Shown: positions 21,352 through 36,300 of the stretch, in pieces
How the letters are laid out: each line of letters opens with the position of its first letter
Numbering within the stretch: the stretch's first letter is position 1
Assembly (NCBI RefSeq): GCF_000002235.5
Contig: NW_022145606.1
Location: forward strand, 18,430,254-18,494,253
Length of the DNA stretch: 64,000 nt
Reading direction: 5' to 3'
From: Strongylocentrotus purpuratus
Taxonomy: Eukaryota; Echinodermata; Echinoidea; Camarodonta; Strongylocentrotidae
Position numbers and translations under genes: made by a program
The notes under the pieces: model-generated
The model's input: only the letters and a program-made list of their open reading frames with translations
Database searches by the model: none
Told to the model about the DNA's origin: nothing

Positions 21352-24300
21352 CTTTGGAGAGAAGGTGAAATATAAAGACTTTATTGATCAATAAAATTCG
21401 AAGCATAAATTGGATTGCACGATTCCTTATTTTGTAAAAAAATAAGTTCTTTATATCCCCTGGTCTGTTGTAGAATGATTATAAATGGTTTTCAATATTT
21501 AGTGCGTTCTTACCCGCACCTTGTCGTTGTTTCAAAACCGGGGCTGAATCTCCTGAATCGCTCACGGATTTCCACACTTCTCTTAGATGATCGTCTTCTA
21601 GGGAGACGGAATGTTGCAAGCATTTCCAATAGCGGATCATACAGATAACAGCCTTTTGATTTGGGGTATAAACCCCAGCCTCCTCATGTTGTCTGCTTCT
21701 GAACTGGATGCTGTCAAGTGTCTGGTAGGACAAACCCAATGCTAGACCAAGATGGTAGTACTTATCAGTGTTAATCTCTTTTGTGATGAATTCTTCACTC
21801 GGAAAGTCTTCGGCGTTGCTACAAATGGAAATGGAATGGGAGAAGATAGAGTGAGAAAAAAAGAATGCCATTATTTTATTGAATACTAAAGCAACATAAT
21901 GTCATGACCAAGTATCCCAGCCAGATCTCAATAAAGAGATACTACCGCCGTTATCTAACTCTGAGTCTGTTCTATTCCTGCTCATGATCCTCGAAGCCAT
22001 ATATTGTTGACTAATGAAAGCGTTAGCATTCGAGAGTCTGTATTTCATACATAATCAATCATAATCACATCATTTTGAAATTATATGAACATGGTCCAGA
22101 AATAAATGATCATATTTTCACTTTTTATTGCATTCCCGGGTCTGGAAGTTTTTTTCTGACTTGGAAATTTACACTTCAGGAGGAAGTAAATTCGAGGCCA
22201 AAATGGTTCTTGGGGAGGGGGGGGGGGTGATCATTATTAATATCTGATGTTGGAGGAGATAATGTGGTGTCCCTTCAGGATATTCTGAGGTTGTGTAATG
22301 AAGTCCAGTTTTGAGTATGGCGATTTGGTCATGAATGGCTTTAAAGAAGAGTGAATGCCTAGCCACAAGTGGTCGTTTTTTAAGTCGTTGCCAATTAAGT
22401 TTACTTTCAGGTGTGATACATGGATGTCTATTCCGCATTTATTTGTTCGTGAACAGCTTGGCCCCTCTCTTCTGAACGCCCTCTGGTTTGTTGATGCCCT
22501 CGCTTAACTAAGAATCCCACATGCTACGCTACGAAGGTTAATTCACCTCTTCCTTAAAACTCGAGGAACATTTGGAGCCCTTCGCAATGTTCGATTTTAT
22601 GTGTCACTTAATCATTTCAACTGTCAGCCCAGGTAGGTAGCCTATTCAGATCGGATCGGAGGGTTTCGGTGTCATTGGTCGACTTGATCGCCCGATAAGG
22701 GATGCAATCATTTAAAAATGGTATTCGGCGAGATGTTTTCACTGGTGGTGTTCATATGAAGATGAAAAGTCTGAATCATTTTGAATGAACTAAGTGTTGG
22801 TTCTTGATCCACTGCTAAATTTGTATCCTTGACGACAAAACTTGTTAGTATTTCATTCAATCTTATTCTTAGTCAGACTTTCATATCTTCCATATTTTAC
22901 TCCACTAGCTCTTTGATAAACACAGTAATCTATTTTGTGTAATGAAGTTCATATTTTTAACCTGACTCAATCGAAATTATAATTTGTCCATTTTGTTAAA
23001 GTATTATTTGAATAATTATAATAATAATAATAATATCAATGTTTTAGAGCAAACCACGCAAGGTAAAAAGCATAGTAATAATATTATATAGTACCAAGGA
23101 TTAATACATGATATTGATCGTGTACAAATGTAATTTTACCGGAGGTCAACATTTGATCCAGGGACCATCTCATCTAGGGCTGAATGTATGTCGGCGGAGA
23201 ATCCTTGGAGAAAAATGATGAAATTGTTTAGTGAACCCGCTTATCTCATTGGAACGAGAGTAATTTTGATTCAACGTACTGCATAATTATGGGGATGATA
23301 ATTGCGTAAAGAAATTAAAGCAATGACATAACATACACGGACCTATTTAATTTTGTGTTCTTGCCGGTATCTTGCAATCTACACGTTGTTCCTACTTTAA
23401 AATCTCTCAAGTATAGGTTCCGTCAAATTCAGAACTCGGGATATCTTAGAATATAAACATGATGAAAAATATGCAGTGATCCTCGATTTCATGAATATTA
23501 TAAAATTGCGACAAGTTTACACGATATATGATTTTTTTTAATATCTTTTGGAAAGAAAGAGAAGTAGGAGGATAGGAGAATAATTAGAACTAGATGAGGT
23601 AAGAGTAAAAGTAGATAATACAAAAAGTAGCTAAAGAAGAAGCATAGGGAGAAAGAGGAGGAGCAGAAGAAGGAGGATATTAGGAGAAGGGGAATAAGAA
23701 AATTAACAAACCAGTACGTATGGCCACAAACGCAATGCTAGTTTTTGGTTGGTTGTTACTTGTTGCTGAAATCGAGATGTTAATCATTTGGGTGTTCGCA
23801 TTGGTTTCCGTATTGATGGGCATCGAAACTAGTGTCTCCTGCCGGTTGAATATATCTTTCGCAGAGAAGATCTGATCAAATATGATATTGACAATATTTA
23901 GTAGTTATTTCTCCCAACAGCATTGGGACAACGTTAAAGCTCTGGACGGATTTAAGGCGTCATCAGACGGGCCATGGGGGTGAAACAGTGAGTCGTGAAA
24001 TAGACATTGCCATTAGGAGGACAATAATCCTACATGCAAGATTTAAGGTTAGGGTTAAGGGTTTAGGGTTAGGTTTAGGGTCAGGAGTTTTTTTGAATGA
24101 TTTTCAAGTAATATACATTATAAGTAATACATTATGGCTCAAGGCATGGGCACACAGAAGGATATTTTTTCTGTTGGGGACAGGGGGGGGGGATTCAATG
24201 AATTATTGATGATTTATTGCATTTTCTTTTCTTTTTTTATTTGTGGGAACTAGCCCCCGCTGCGGACAGTCATGGTTCAGTAACAAAGCAATGGCCTCGT

Positions 24301-27300
24301 GACTGTGAGGCCGCAGGATCAAAACCGTGTCGATGTGCTTATAAGTGCCCTTTTGTGGGGCGTTAATCGCCATTACTGTCATTTATGACTTAAGGGTGTA
24401 AGTCCCCTAATTGATAAGCATAGTAGCATGCACATGCTTTAGTAATCACGCAAATCAAACACTGGCAAATTATTATTCAATAAAATCTGAGAATGTATAC
24501 TATTATCTAAATCTATTAAGAATAAATCATTGTCGAAATAATTCCATAAATTTGGGTAAAACAAAATTCCAACTATATGAGCGACAGTGTATATATACAT
24601 AAATTGTTATTACACACAGCCACAACGCCCAAATTAGAGGTATATCCTATCTAGGGTAGGTGTAGGGAATCGGAGACCCTTGAGCACATTTGCATAATTT
24701 ACATAAACATGAAAGACGTTACACATACAGAAAGTTTTATATTCTCTTCACTAGCTTCTTCTCTTTATTTGGTAACAAGATTGTGGTCATGATGTAACTG
24801 ATCAATAAGATAACAATGATTAATGACGCCATCACCAAAGGTCTCTCATTACCTACATGTGTAGGTAATAAGGGACAGCTACAAATCTAGACATTTTAAG
24901 TACAATTTGAATGAAAATGGGCTTGTTATAGTTAGTTCAAACACTTTTTGAAAGAGACATGTACATGCAGCCAATGAATGTACTGTAATTTTGAAACGAT
25001 TTAAAAACAATGTGGCCTACTTGGGATACTCCCAAAACCTGTTATGTATACAAACAAAGGTTTACAGTCTATATAAACCAGCTCGCTGATCTCACATTTT
25101 TATTTATATTGTCCAGAAACCTCGTGAGTCTTCTCATTCTATAATACATTCTAAGTTGGCCACCCAATATTCAAATGTGCATCTCCTTTTTTTATCTGCA
25201 TATATCAAATTGAAATCCAACTACATTGTACCACATACATCTGTGAATCTTGATGTACACCCCTCTTTCTTTTTCTTCTCTCTCTCTCTCTTTCTTTCCC
25301 TTTTACCAATATTTGTTCCACCATATTCGTATTATTATGTATCTATTGAGGGTATTCATGCTATTAAGCTTTGCTTACTTTGTCAACCCTCCTGTTTGAT
25401 GTTTTCGATTAGTTACTTTATCCGACATTACATTCTTTTGAAATGTGTACAATTTGCAATGTTTTATTTGTTATATATTTGTAAAAATGCAAAAGAAAAA
25501 GAAAATCAAACAGAAATAAATCAATCTAATGTGGCCCAAAATATGTCTTTACATTTTTTATAAACAAACCAGCATCGGGTCATTGACTGTCCTCGGCATA
25601 CCCGACATTCACAACAAACGGCCCCCATCTTGGACCTGGTGTCCCCTATTGCCTGCACACATTTCTGATCAGACACCATTCATAATGTGCATTGCAACAC
25701 TAATTCACAACACACAATGGGCATCAGTTTTCTGTGATGGTTGGCACATTTCATAAACTTCCTTTTAAAACTACTTTTTAAGAGCCAACTCTAAGTATCT
25801 GCATACACCACAACATTCAGTGAAAATTGTGTTTTTATAGCAGAGCAAAATTTTACGATCAAAATTGTTTACTTTGGTCAATTTTGCCAATTTTCTCGGA
25901 GGAAGAACGCATTTTAGTCTTCGAAATGAATTGGATTATATCCAGTAGTGTTGTCAAAGGCCACAGATGGCTCTATAGCAATATTGAAGCCAACACGGAC
26001 AGACAGTGATGGGTTCAAGCTTGGTGGTCTCCAATTCCCTACACATACCCTATATGATATTTCATTCTATTATACTATTTTTAGCAGACCGTTTACAATT
26101 TGACGAAGAAAATCGTTTTGCATCTCATGCCATGTATCAAGCACATCTTTTTTTAATAGAATGCACAGACATTCAAACCTAACAAGAATAATAATAATTC
26201 TCACCCTTCTTTTCCCATTGCATTCCAGCTTTAGATCACTTGACGCAGGTTCAAGACCAAAACATCTCCCAGGATGTACCTGATGGTATAGCAGAATTTC
26301 CTCTTCTTCCTGAATTTTCTGTTTTATATTAAGAACATACACAAAACAGTGACAACCGGTCGTATAAATGTAGTGATTGGAATTATAGAAATAGTGATGA
26401 CCACTTCACTTTCAACGCTTTTGAAAGTGCGTTGCATTTAATGAACATTTCTAAGGAGTATCTTTCCCCGTTCTCAAGCAAAATATTGCATGAATCGGAA
26501 ACACTGTTCACATGTTAAAAGAGTGTCTTTCTTTAGCTTTGCAGATTTTATTTCACAATGCATCATGCATGTAATCAAAGGAATTTTGAATGGAAATGGA
26601 ATATGTAATTTTCTTACCATGAACAAGGTAATTTCAATCATAATTGTTAAGAAATGCTACACATGAAATAAATTGCACGTGAAAAAGAACAATAGAACTG
26701 TTTACCATTTTTATTTTACACTGATAATAATTTATATAAATAAGAAAGTCTAGAGTTCTGTTCGGAATTCGAGCTAACACACAAAAATACAAAAATGATG
26801 CTTCGTACCTGGATAAATTATATTGGGATGTGATGCCATATTTTGGCGCATAACAAAAATAATGTTCAAAGCCACAACAACCATTACTTGACAAAGCCCT
26901 ACGTCCAAAACTTCAAAATTGTTCTCCGTATACGCAGCATATATATATATATATCTATAAATTACCTGAACAATGTAAGGTATATCTTCATGTATGTACA
27001 TCCTGAGTGTGATGTCTTCCCCCCGTGCCATGTCAATGGGAAGGAAAGGGGTGCACATCATTCGTTTACCAAGAGCATGATTATGAAGCTTTATCGGTAT
27101 CCAAAGCTGTACATTGTCCTGAATTACAAACGAGGCATCTATGGTGAGCTTCATGTCCCTTTTCTTAAGGATACATTGCGTACAGCAATCATCAGGGAAC
27201 CGTTCACGGTGAACTGTAAACAGTTGCATATTGAAAAGAAAACAATTCAAATACAAATATGTTTTCATCTTTTGTGTGACCATGATTAATGTGAGGACTT

Positions 27301-30300
27301 TAAACATTCTTCAATATGTAACTAAATGCTTCGCTAACAACGTTGCGTATGTTAAGCTATTAATGATATGAAGAATTGATCATAAAAAACGTACATTATT
27401 TTGATGAAAAAAATATATAAATAGATGAGTGAGGAATGCATGCAAAAATTATTTTTAAAATTATGGCACATTTTAACAAGAGGTGATAACGTAAACACTC
27501 TCACTGCGCAAGTAAGTAAGAAAGCCACTTGAATGTAACGTGGCAAGTCCTGAAAGAAAAATGATGTTGCGTTTATAACTCCCTTGCATCCTCATATTGA
27601 CAACTAACCTGAGGCTGTTTCAGTGTGCTTCCAGATAATGTCAGTTTGAACAACTGATGACTTTACCATGGTTGCAGCATGCGGCATAGTCAATGTCACA
27701 GGCTTACATGTGGAATAACGCCACTGTGCAGGGAATGTGATGCCAATGCCATGGCCTGTAAGAAACTCTCTCTCTCGGATAGGTGGGGGATCATCAGTAA
27801 CTAGAGCTATAGATACATCGTGTCAAGAGCCAGGCTGGACTGTCCTTGGTGGAATCGACATTGTGACGTCACAGCTGTCTAAATGTAAAATTCCTCCTTC
27901 ACAGCCAATGGTACGATTAATCTCAGTAGATCTTGCAATCGGTAGATCTACATTTTTTTCATACGATACGAACAAAAGGGCAAGTTAATCAGATAGGGGA
28001 AAACAGTGGATTTTTATGAAATCTTAGGGTGAAGTGAAGTCACTGAAAATCAAATGAAATACCTACCGCGAAATACATGGACATCATCTTGGGATAACCT
28101 GCCGAAAGAACAAAAAAAAAGGAGTAGGTAGTACGAGTCTATCAAATTGGGAAGTATTACTCATCATGCATCATTGTTTTACGTCATAGAATATCTTGTT
28201 TTATATGACAGTGTTGTATCAACATTGTGTTTATTATAAGGTCTTCAATGCAATCATATGATACGTGATAAGAATTATTGCCTTTAAGGACTGAAGTTTG
28301 CAGCAAACAAAATTAGGAAATAGACAAATCATATGAAAAAATCAGCTGGGCCCGCATACAATTATTGAAGGAATATTGTACATAAATTAAGTAGTCAAAT
28401 TTCTTGCATTGTATCAGATTCTTAGATTATGTATATATTTTGGACAAATGTTAAGCAGAATCGTATTCTACGGAGCCTGGTTATATTATCTTTATAATGT
28501 TCTCACCTCCGTAATACCATTTGTCTAACGCGCTCATCTCTGGCATACTGTACCGGGGTAAAACCTTCGTTATCCTTGATGTCGACCTTGGATCCTTGAT
28601 TTATAAGGAATTGTATCAAAGCCTCCGCGGGGGATAAGTCATCATCACTCTCTTGTTGTATCTATTTCGTTTATGCATGAAAAGTGTAAGGACGTATGAT
28701 TTCTTAACTGCATGAACTAGATTATAGTGAAACAAACCTAAAAGCAAATACAGAATGTCCAAACTAAGTGTTTTCATTACACTCCTACTCGTTTTCTACA
28801 TTTTCGATTACAGAGAATAAGATTATTTGTATTATACTTGCAACAATCTTTTCGCATGGCAGTTTCTACTTCTAACTTAAAATGATGATGACAATGACAA
28901 TGATGATTAAACAGTAACGACTATACTAGGATTACTATTTCTATTTATCTAATGACCATACTATTAATAATAATAATAACAATAATAGCAATAACAATAA
29001 TAGTTATAGTAGTAATAATGATAATAATGACAATGATAATAATAATAATAATGAAAATAAATCTACATGTCCATTTTAATAAATGAGCATGTGTTCGTCC
29101 AATCGTCATTCCATTTTACGTGTTCGGCATTCGATGGCTTCGCCCACACATCTACGAACACGTACGACACAAATACACAAATAAATTACCTTGTGAGCCA
29201 GTGAAAATATTGAAAAAAGTATCCATAACTAAAACAAACGGATAGTTTAAGCATGTTTTCTAATACTAAGCCTTTGTAAATGTTTATGATTTAAAAACGG
29301 AAAACTTAACACACACACACACACACACACACCCACACAGTAACAAAACACACTCGCACACTTACCGACGAATATATATATATAAATATATATATATATG
29401 TATATATAATCTTCATATAACCAAGTTTCTCCTTGTCCTTAAACTTCTTACCATATCCAGAATGGTCAGATATTCAACGAATCGGTTTATTATATGGGTA
29501 AATAATACATACACACACACGCACGGACACCCAAATGTGTGCGCATTAGAAAGATTAACAGGTCTCTGTAAAGAAATAAATAAATAAGAAGAAACTAAAC
29601 AAAAAGAAGAAATACGTAACCTGCTGCAAAGCTGTGGTCACTTCAACCTGTCTTTTCTTACAGCGGCATAGTCTAATGGCAAAGTGTAAGGGTGTCTGGC
29701 CATCGTGTGACTGAGGATTTACATCAGCACCTAGTGATACCAACTCCTCAATGATTGAGGATAGCCCGCTTACAGTAGCAAGGTGAATGGGTGTTAGACC
29801 AGCACTGTCGCTGTGATGTATAGATGTTGCATCCTGTGAGAAAAAAGAACCACAAATAAACAAATAAATGACGGAGTTAAAATATGAATTTGATTCCGTC
29901 AATATAATAATTGTATACATATATATGTATGTCTGTATGTATTATACATACATATTTGAGACATACACACATGTGTTAAAATATTTACTAAAGGCGTCAT
30001 TAGAGAGTCATTTGGAGTAAAAAAATTAGTCATTAAGTAGACATTGTCTTTATGAGGACAATTTGGTGTCCTCTTAACGTTGTTTACGTTTTATTTCTCA
30101 TAGAAGGCCCAATTTTGTTATAATTATATCTCTCTCTATATATGTAATTTGACTAAAGGCGTCATTGGAGGGACATTTGGAGTGAAAAAAATGAGTCATT
30201 AAGTAGACATTAGGGTTATGATTAGGGTTAGGGTTAGGTTTAGGGTTAGAGTTAGATTTAAGGTTAGGTTTTAGGTTTAGAGTTAGAGTTAGGGTTAGGG

Positions 30301-30340
30301 TTAGGATTTTTACGATGTCCACTTAATGTACCATTTAGGG

Positions 30341-30395
<55 letters not shown>

Positions 30396-33300
30396 TTGAT
30401 GTGATAACACTTTTAATAATATGGAAGACAAGACATAAAAATGATGATACTTGGTAGATAATTCACTGTTGTTTCTTATTACTATCATTATCATTTATGA
30501 CACCCGTACATTCCATGCTGGGACGAAGAATGCGACCGTCTGGATGAATCCTACACTATTAAGTCCAATACCATTTAGAGAGAGGAGCTATAGTGAACGA
30601 CTTGCTGATATTACTAGGAGAAAAGAAAAATAGATGGGAAGAAGAAGCCTCTGATATCAACGTTACCTATTCTAGTCTCAAGGTCTGGACTGCCACCAAC
30701 AAGCTCACTAGTCGAAACAGTGCTCCATACTTCAAACTCCATCGCTTCAGTCCTAGTTAACAATGGAAAGTGGCAAGATAAAACCACTGAGGCCAAAACC
30801 CACTCTCGTGATTTATAAGATAAAGAAACTCCTCAACTCCTTCAACCCCAATGTCTCAAGCCTTCACCTTGGATGAGGTTGAAACTGCACTTAAATCAAA
30901 CAAGTCCGACAAAGCACTATGCAATGATAACATTCACGCACAGAATTCCTCAAGAACCTGAGTCACAAAGCTACTTCCTGGCTACCAGCCTTTCTCTCTA
31001 CCTGCATGACACCATGAGACCGCTAAAGTAATTGCCATTCTGATGCCCAAGAAGCCTGCAGACGAACCCAACAGCTATCTTCCAATCAGTCTGCTATCTC
31101 ACATATACCAGTTACATGGAAGGCTGTTACTTGCCATAAACGTCGACACTGTCGAGGTACAGCGACCTACTACCCAGTCAGGTTTCAGGAAAGGTAATTT
31201 AACAACCGACCAAGTGTTCTGGCTTATAAAAGAAATAGAGACGGCCTTCCGGAAGAAGCAGAAGTTTGGTGCAGTTCTTGACGACCTTACTGCGGCATTT
31301 GACACAGCATGGCACCGTGGCTTAAACCTCAGGACCCTGCAGACTATCCCAAATGTAAAGATTGTCAAATATATCATATTGATCTTGAAACATCAAACGG
31401 CGAATGCACTAGGAAGAGGAGACTCCGCAATGGTGTGCCGCAAGGCTCTGTTCTCGCTCCGATACTGTTCAACATCTATATCTCTGGTATGCTCAAGGGG
31501 GGATGCATGCCGTATTCCTATGCAGACGACACCGAACTGGGGATTGATAACCACTCCTTCGAGGCAATCGAAACATCACTGGAGAAGGATCTGGCAATGC
31601 TAGCTGAGTTCTTCAACTTATGGCATCGCAAGATGAGCATGACGAAGACTATACCCCCAGTCTTCCATCTGGCAAACCGATGCGCCAACCAAGAGTTGAA
31701 TATCTCACTAAATGGGACTAGGCTGAATTTCGACCCCACACCCAGGTGTCACTCTTGATCAAGTCCTCACCTTCCACAAGCATGCCAACCACAACTCAAA
31801 AGACCCAAGCCAGAGTGTCTCTCCTAAAAAAAAGCATGCTTGGACCAGATGGGGAGCCGATTTTACCAGCCTTCACACGTACCACCTCTCTAGCTCGTGC
31901 TTTCTCCCCTGCAGAGTATGTCGCGCCTGCATAGAGCCACAGCACAACTCAGACGAGATGTGCAGTACACTAAGCTGGCCCAAAAGCATGACGGAGATAA
32001 CTGCCTTCCTCCTGCCCCCTCTGCCTTTGAAGGGCAACGTCTCCCTAGAAGCCACTTTGCAACTGAGGCTGCTGAGCTGCAGCTTGAGAAGCCACCCTCT
32101 CCCACCCGCCCCCTCCCTCTGCCTTACCCATCTGGATAGCAAAACGCTGGTCAGACCAGTGGAATTCTTCTACTACCAATTTGAAGGACCCTGTGCAAAA
32201 CCAAGTGGCGAACTCAGAACCGGTGTTGGCCGTACACAATATTTCCTTTATTAACTTGGAGCTGATGTATCGCCAAACTGTGCCCGTGGAAAGATCCAAA
32301 CTATGGATCACGTCATCGATTATTGTCCATCTACAAATCCCCCACAAGGTGCTTCTGGACTTTAAGAGCTCGATGATGAGACCATCAGTTGGCTAAAGAA
32401 GGATCTTCCTATTTGAATAATATACACCTTGATTTTCTTCGTACGAACAAACGATCATGATCATTATCGTGATAAGGTAATAAACAGGTACTATTGGCTT
32501 GTTAATACCATCATAAAAAAGGAAGACACTATTTCCGAGTGCTATGAGGAGGCCTTACAGCAAAACTAAGGGGGTTATTGTTGTTCATGAGTTGTGAATA
32601 GGAGAGGTAGTGGGAGAATGTTAAGTATTAGTGATGGTGGTACTGATGGTAATATGTCATAGTAATTAACATAATAAGCTGAATGAGTTACAGCTACATG
32701 TACATGTACCTTATCAAGAAGAACCCGTGCAGTATCAGCATTGCCAAAGCTTAGTGCAATACTTATTGGTGACTGGCCTCTTCTAGAAAGTCTCGTGCTC
32801 ATAACTGCTTTCCGATCCAGTAGATTCTTCATTATTGCATTCCCACTTCATGAAAAAAATATAGCAAAACATGCATGTATGTATATTTTCTGTTACTAAC
32901 TACGTTCAAAGTATTTATGAACACTGTCAACGTTTTTTACTTTATTTACTAATAGCGTACTTTTAAGATTACAAAGGGAATTATATTTTCTTTGAGATTT
33001 ACTCATCAAAAATATTTTCGCATCGTGTTTTTTCCCCCAAATCAAACTATTTACCTTTCTTTTTAAATAAAAGGCGACATGTAATTGTTGCAGAACTTTT
33101 GGTTGTGTCTCGTTCATTTTTAAATCTAAATGTCCTATGCAACTGCTAGTAAACCTACCAATAAAATAGGATCTAAAGAAATAAAATGATATAAAACCAT
33201 TTAAAGGGAAAAAAAAGGTATATTAGTTTGCTGTGATGATACAAATTATGAATGCATTATTGAATGAATGAATCAACAATACAGTTGAATCATATTTTGT

Positions 33301-36300
33301 TATATAGTCATGAAGAAAATTATAAGTACTATTAAAGCATGAAACATGTTATATAAACAGTTCACCTTGCTGCAGCATAATGGACGGATGTCCATCCTTC
33401 TGCATCTACTGTCTCAATATCTGCATTGTTTTCGAGCAGCAGACGTACACAGTCCAAATGTCCTCCTCTTGCGGCAGCCATAAGTGGCGTGACTCCTTTT
33501 AAGGTCTGTAAGATAAATGATATCGGAACACTACCTATAGTTTTGAGTCGGCCCACCATAAGATACATGTAGTCCTACTCTAATTTCGTCGATGATTACA
33601 GTTTGCCCTACATAGGACATACGCAGTGAGAACATGGAATACATACCCACTTGTATGATCATTTTGGTCATAAAATAATATCTTTGGATTTTGTTTCAAT
33701 ATATTTTTTCGACAATTAAGATTGAAATGTTATCATAAGAATTCGATGTAGATATTTCTTTTACTCATATCTTCAGCACTACTAAAAATCAATGTTATTT
33801 AGGGGACATGAGATTTAAGAAGCTCTGTGCTGAGTAAAGTGATACCTCACTTGTGAGATCCTAAACAAGTCCGAATCCCAAATTCTGTGCTGAATACAAA
33901 CAAATTAGAACACTGTATAATGTCCTCTTCGGTATTGGATTTGGCGTTTTATTATTTTAGTCTTTTACATTCGTCCAGAGGAGCTGGATCATTTTCAAAG
34001 GAATAAATTGGTAGGTTCAAAATCCACGTGGAGTCCATCCTTGGTTAAAAGAATATTTAAGCATATCACATATTAGACATATCTCTTAAAATTATATCAT
34101 GTATTCACCACTGCATTTGCTTGTATGCCATTCACTTTTTTTTTTACATATTGATATTTGAATGGCTTTTACTAAACGGTAGAGTCGCGGCGCGGCTCGA
34201 CGAACTGGCCGAAATTAGCCACCAAGTTTTGCACGGTGTCTTCAATTGTTTGTATCGATTCGAAAGGTAAAAACGCGCCCCTCTTATTTCCAGATTTCAA
34301 GCTTCAGATATATTAAAGTTAAAATTACACCTTAACGATGAAATATTGAAGCCTAAAATAAGTGAAAATAATTTATTTACACTTCTCCTACCCAATTTAA
34401 GAAACTTATTCATTCTTTTCATGTACTCCATATTTCCTGATAAATGCTAAATCTCTAACACTAACACCAAAACGCTATTTACTACATGATTTTTTCATAA
34501 TTCTTCTTTCCACTCTTCCCAATCTTTTAACATCAAAATAAAAAATCTACCGCAGGCTTGTTATTGAAACATGTATAAGACTGCAGGTATTCCCTGACAA
34601 CTACCCCCTGACCCTGGACAATGATCGTCTGTGAATTACCCCAAAGAACAATTACACACAGGGTAACTACACCCAGGGCAATAATTCATGGGACAATTAC
34701 CTCGCAGTTACGTCCTGGGGGTAGTTGCCCGCGGCTACAGTTATGTCTCATTTGAACTTATTGAGTCACTCATGGACTCAATTCTAACGTTATAAAATTG
34801 TGTTGAAGAGGTTTAATAAATGAATATTCAACTTTTTTCGCAATTTGTGGACTTCATTTTTCACGAACATGCTTTAAATCCTTACTCGAGTATCTACAAG
34901 CCTGAAACCGGGTAAGTCATCCCGGGATACCTATTTTTCTATTGTTTTCCCTCTGACCAAGCACACGTGATAAAACCATACAAAACAATTGGTTGTTAAA
35001 TTTTGGCCAATGCACCGCACTGAGCGACCGACTGTTACGTCAAAGCTGTTTGAATTGAGCAACAGTACCTGAATTCCAACTTCAAGAGCGTTGTGACCAC
35101 TTCCAGATGTACCGCAAGTGTTGTTTCTCAAGAAATATTCCAACGATTCCAAGTGACCATTATCTGCTGCGAAATGAAAAACTGTCCAACCGAAATTATT
35201 ACGTGCCTCGATATCTCCTCCTTTTATAATGAGATATTTTAGAATGTCAATGTAGCCCCCACGAGAGGCAGCATGAAGTGGTAGATCACCATCAATTGCT
35301 GGTTTGTTTACATCTCCTCCTGCATTAACTAGACATTCAACAACACGAAGATGACCCTCTTGTGAGGCAATATGCATGGGTGTAACACCATCGTTATTAA
35401 CCGAATTCGGGTTCGCCCCTTGATAAATTAGATATTTAACAATGTCTCTATGACCTGTATATGGCGCCGCATGGAGAGATGTCATGCCATTCTTTGTTGA
35501 TTTATTCACATCGGCCCCTGCATTCACCAGACATTTAACAACATCGAGATGACCCTCTTGTGAGGCAATATGCATGGGTGTAACATCATCGTTATTAACC
35601 GAATTCGGGTTCGCCCCTTGAGAAATTAGATATTTAACAATGTCTCTATGACCTGTATATGACGCCGCATGGAGAGATGTCATGCCATTCTTTGTTGATT
35701 TATTCACACCGGCCCCTGCATTCACCAGACATTTAACAACATCGAGATGACCCTCTTGTGAGGCAATATGCATTGGTGTAACACCATCGTTATTAACCGA
35801 ATTCGGGTTCGCTCCTTGACTAATTAGATATTTTACAATGTCTCCATGACCTGTATATGACGCCGCATGAAGAGATGTCACGCCATTCTTTGCTGCTTTT
35901 TTCACATCAGCTCCTGAATTCACTAGACATTCAACTACATCAAGATGACCCTCCTGTGAGGCAGTGTACAGGGGTGTATAACCATCGTTATCAACCGAAT
36001 TTGGGTTCGCTCCTTGAGAAATTAGATATTTTACTATGTCTACACGACCTCTTTCTAACGCCACATTGAGAACTGTCATACCATTATTTGCTACTTTCTT
36101 CACATCAGCTCCCTCATTCACTAGACATTCAACAACATCAAGATGACCCTCTTGTGAGGCAACGTGGAGGGGTGTTATACCATCATTATCAACGGAATTC
36201 GGGTTTGCTCCTTTAGAAATTAGGTATTTTACAATGTCTACATGACCTGTATATGACGCCCTATCCAGAGATGCTACGCTATCCTTTGCTGCTTTATTGA

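Noticed and set aside
25156-25563. 135-codon frame inside the 1.4-kb inverted-repeat element
   Set aside because: Low-complexity hydrophobic translation driven by a CT-rich tract; no transposase motif.
30213-30311. True interstitial telomere or chromosome-fusion scar
   Set aside because: The TTAGGG-like tract is short and degenerate, and it comes with the same flank at three other places, so it belongs to a dispersed repeat.
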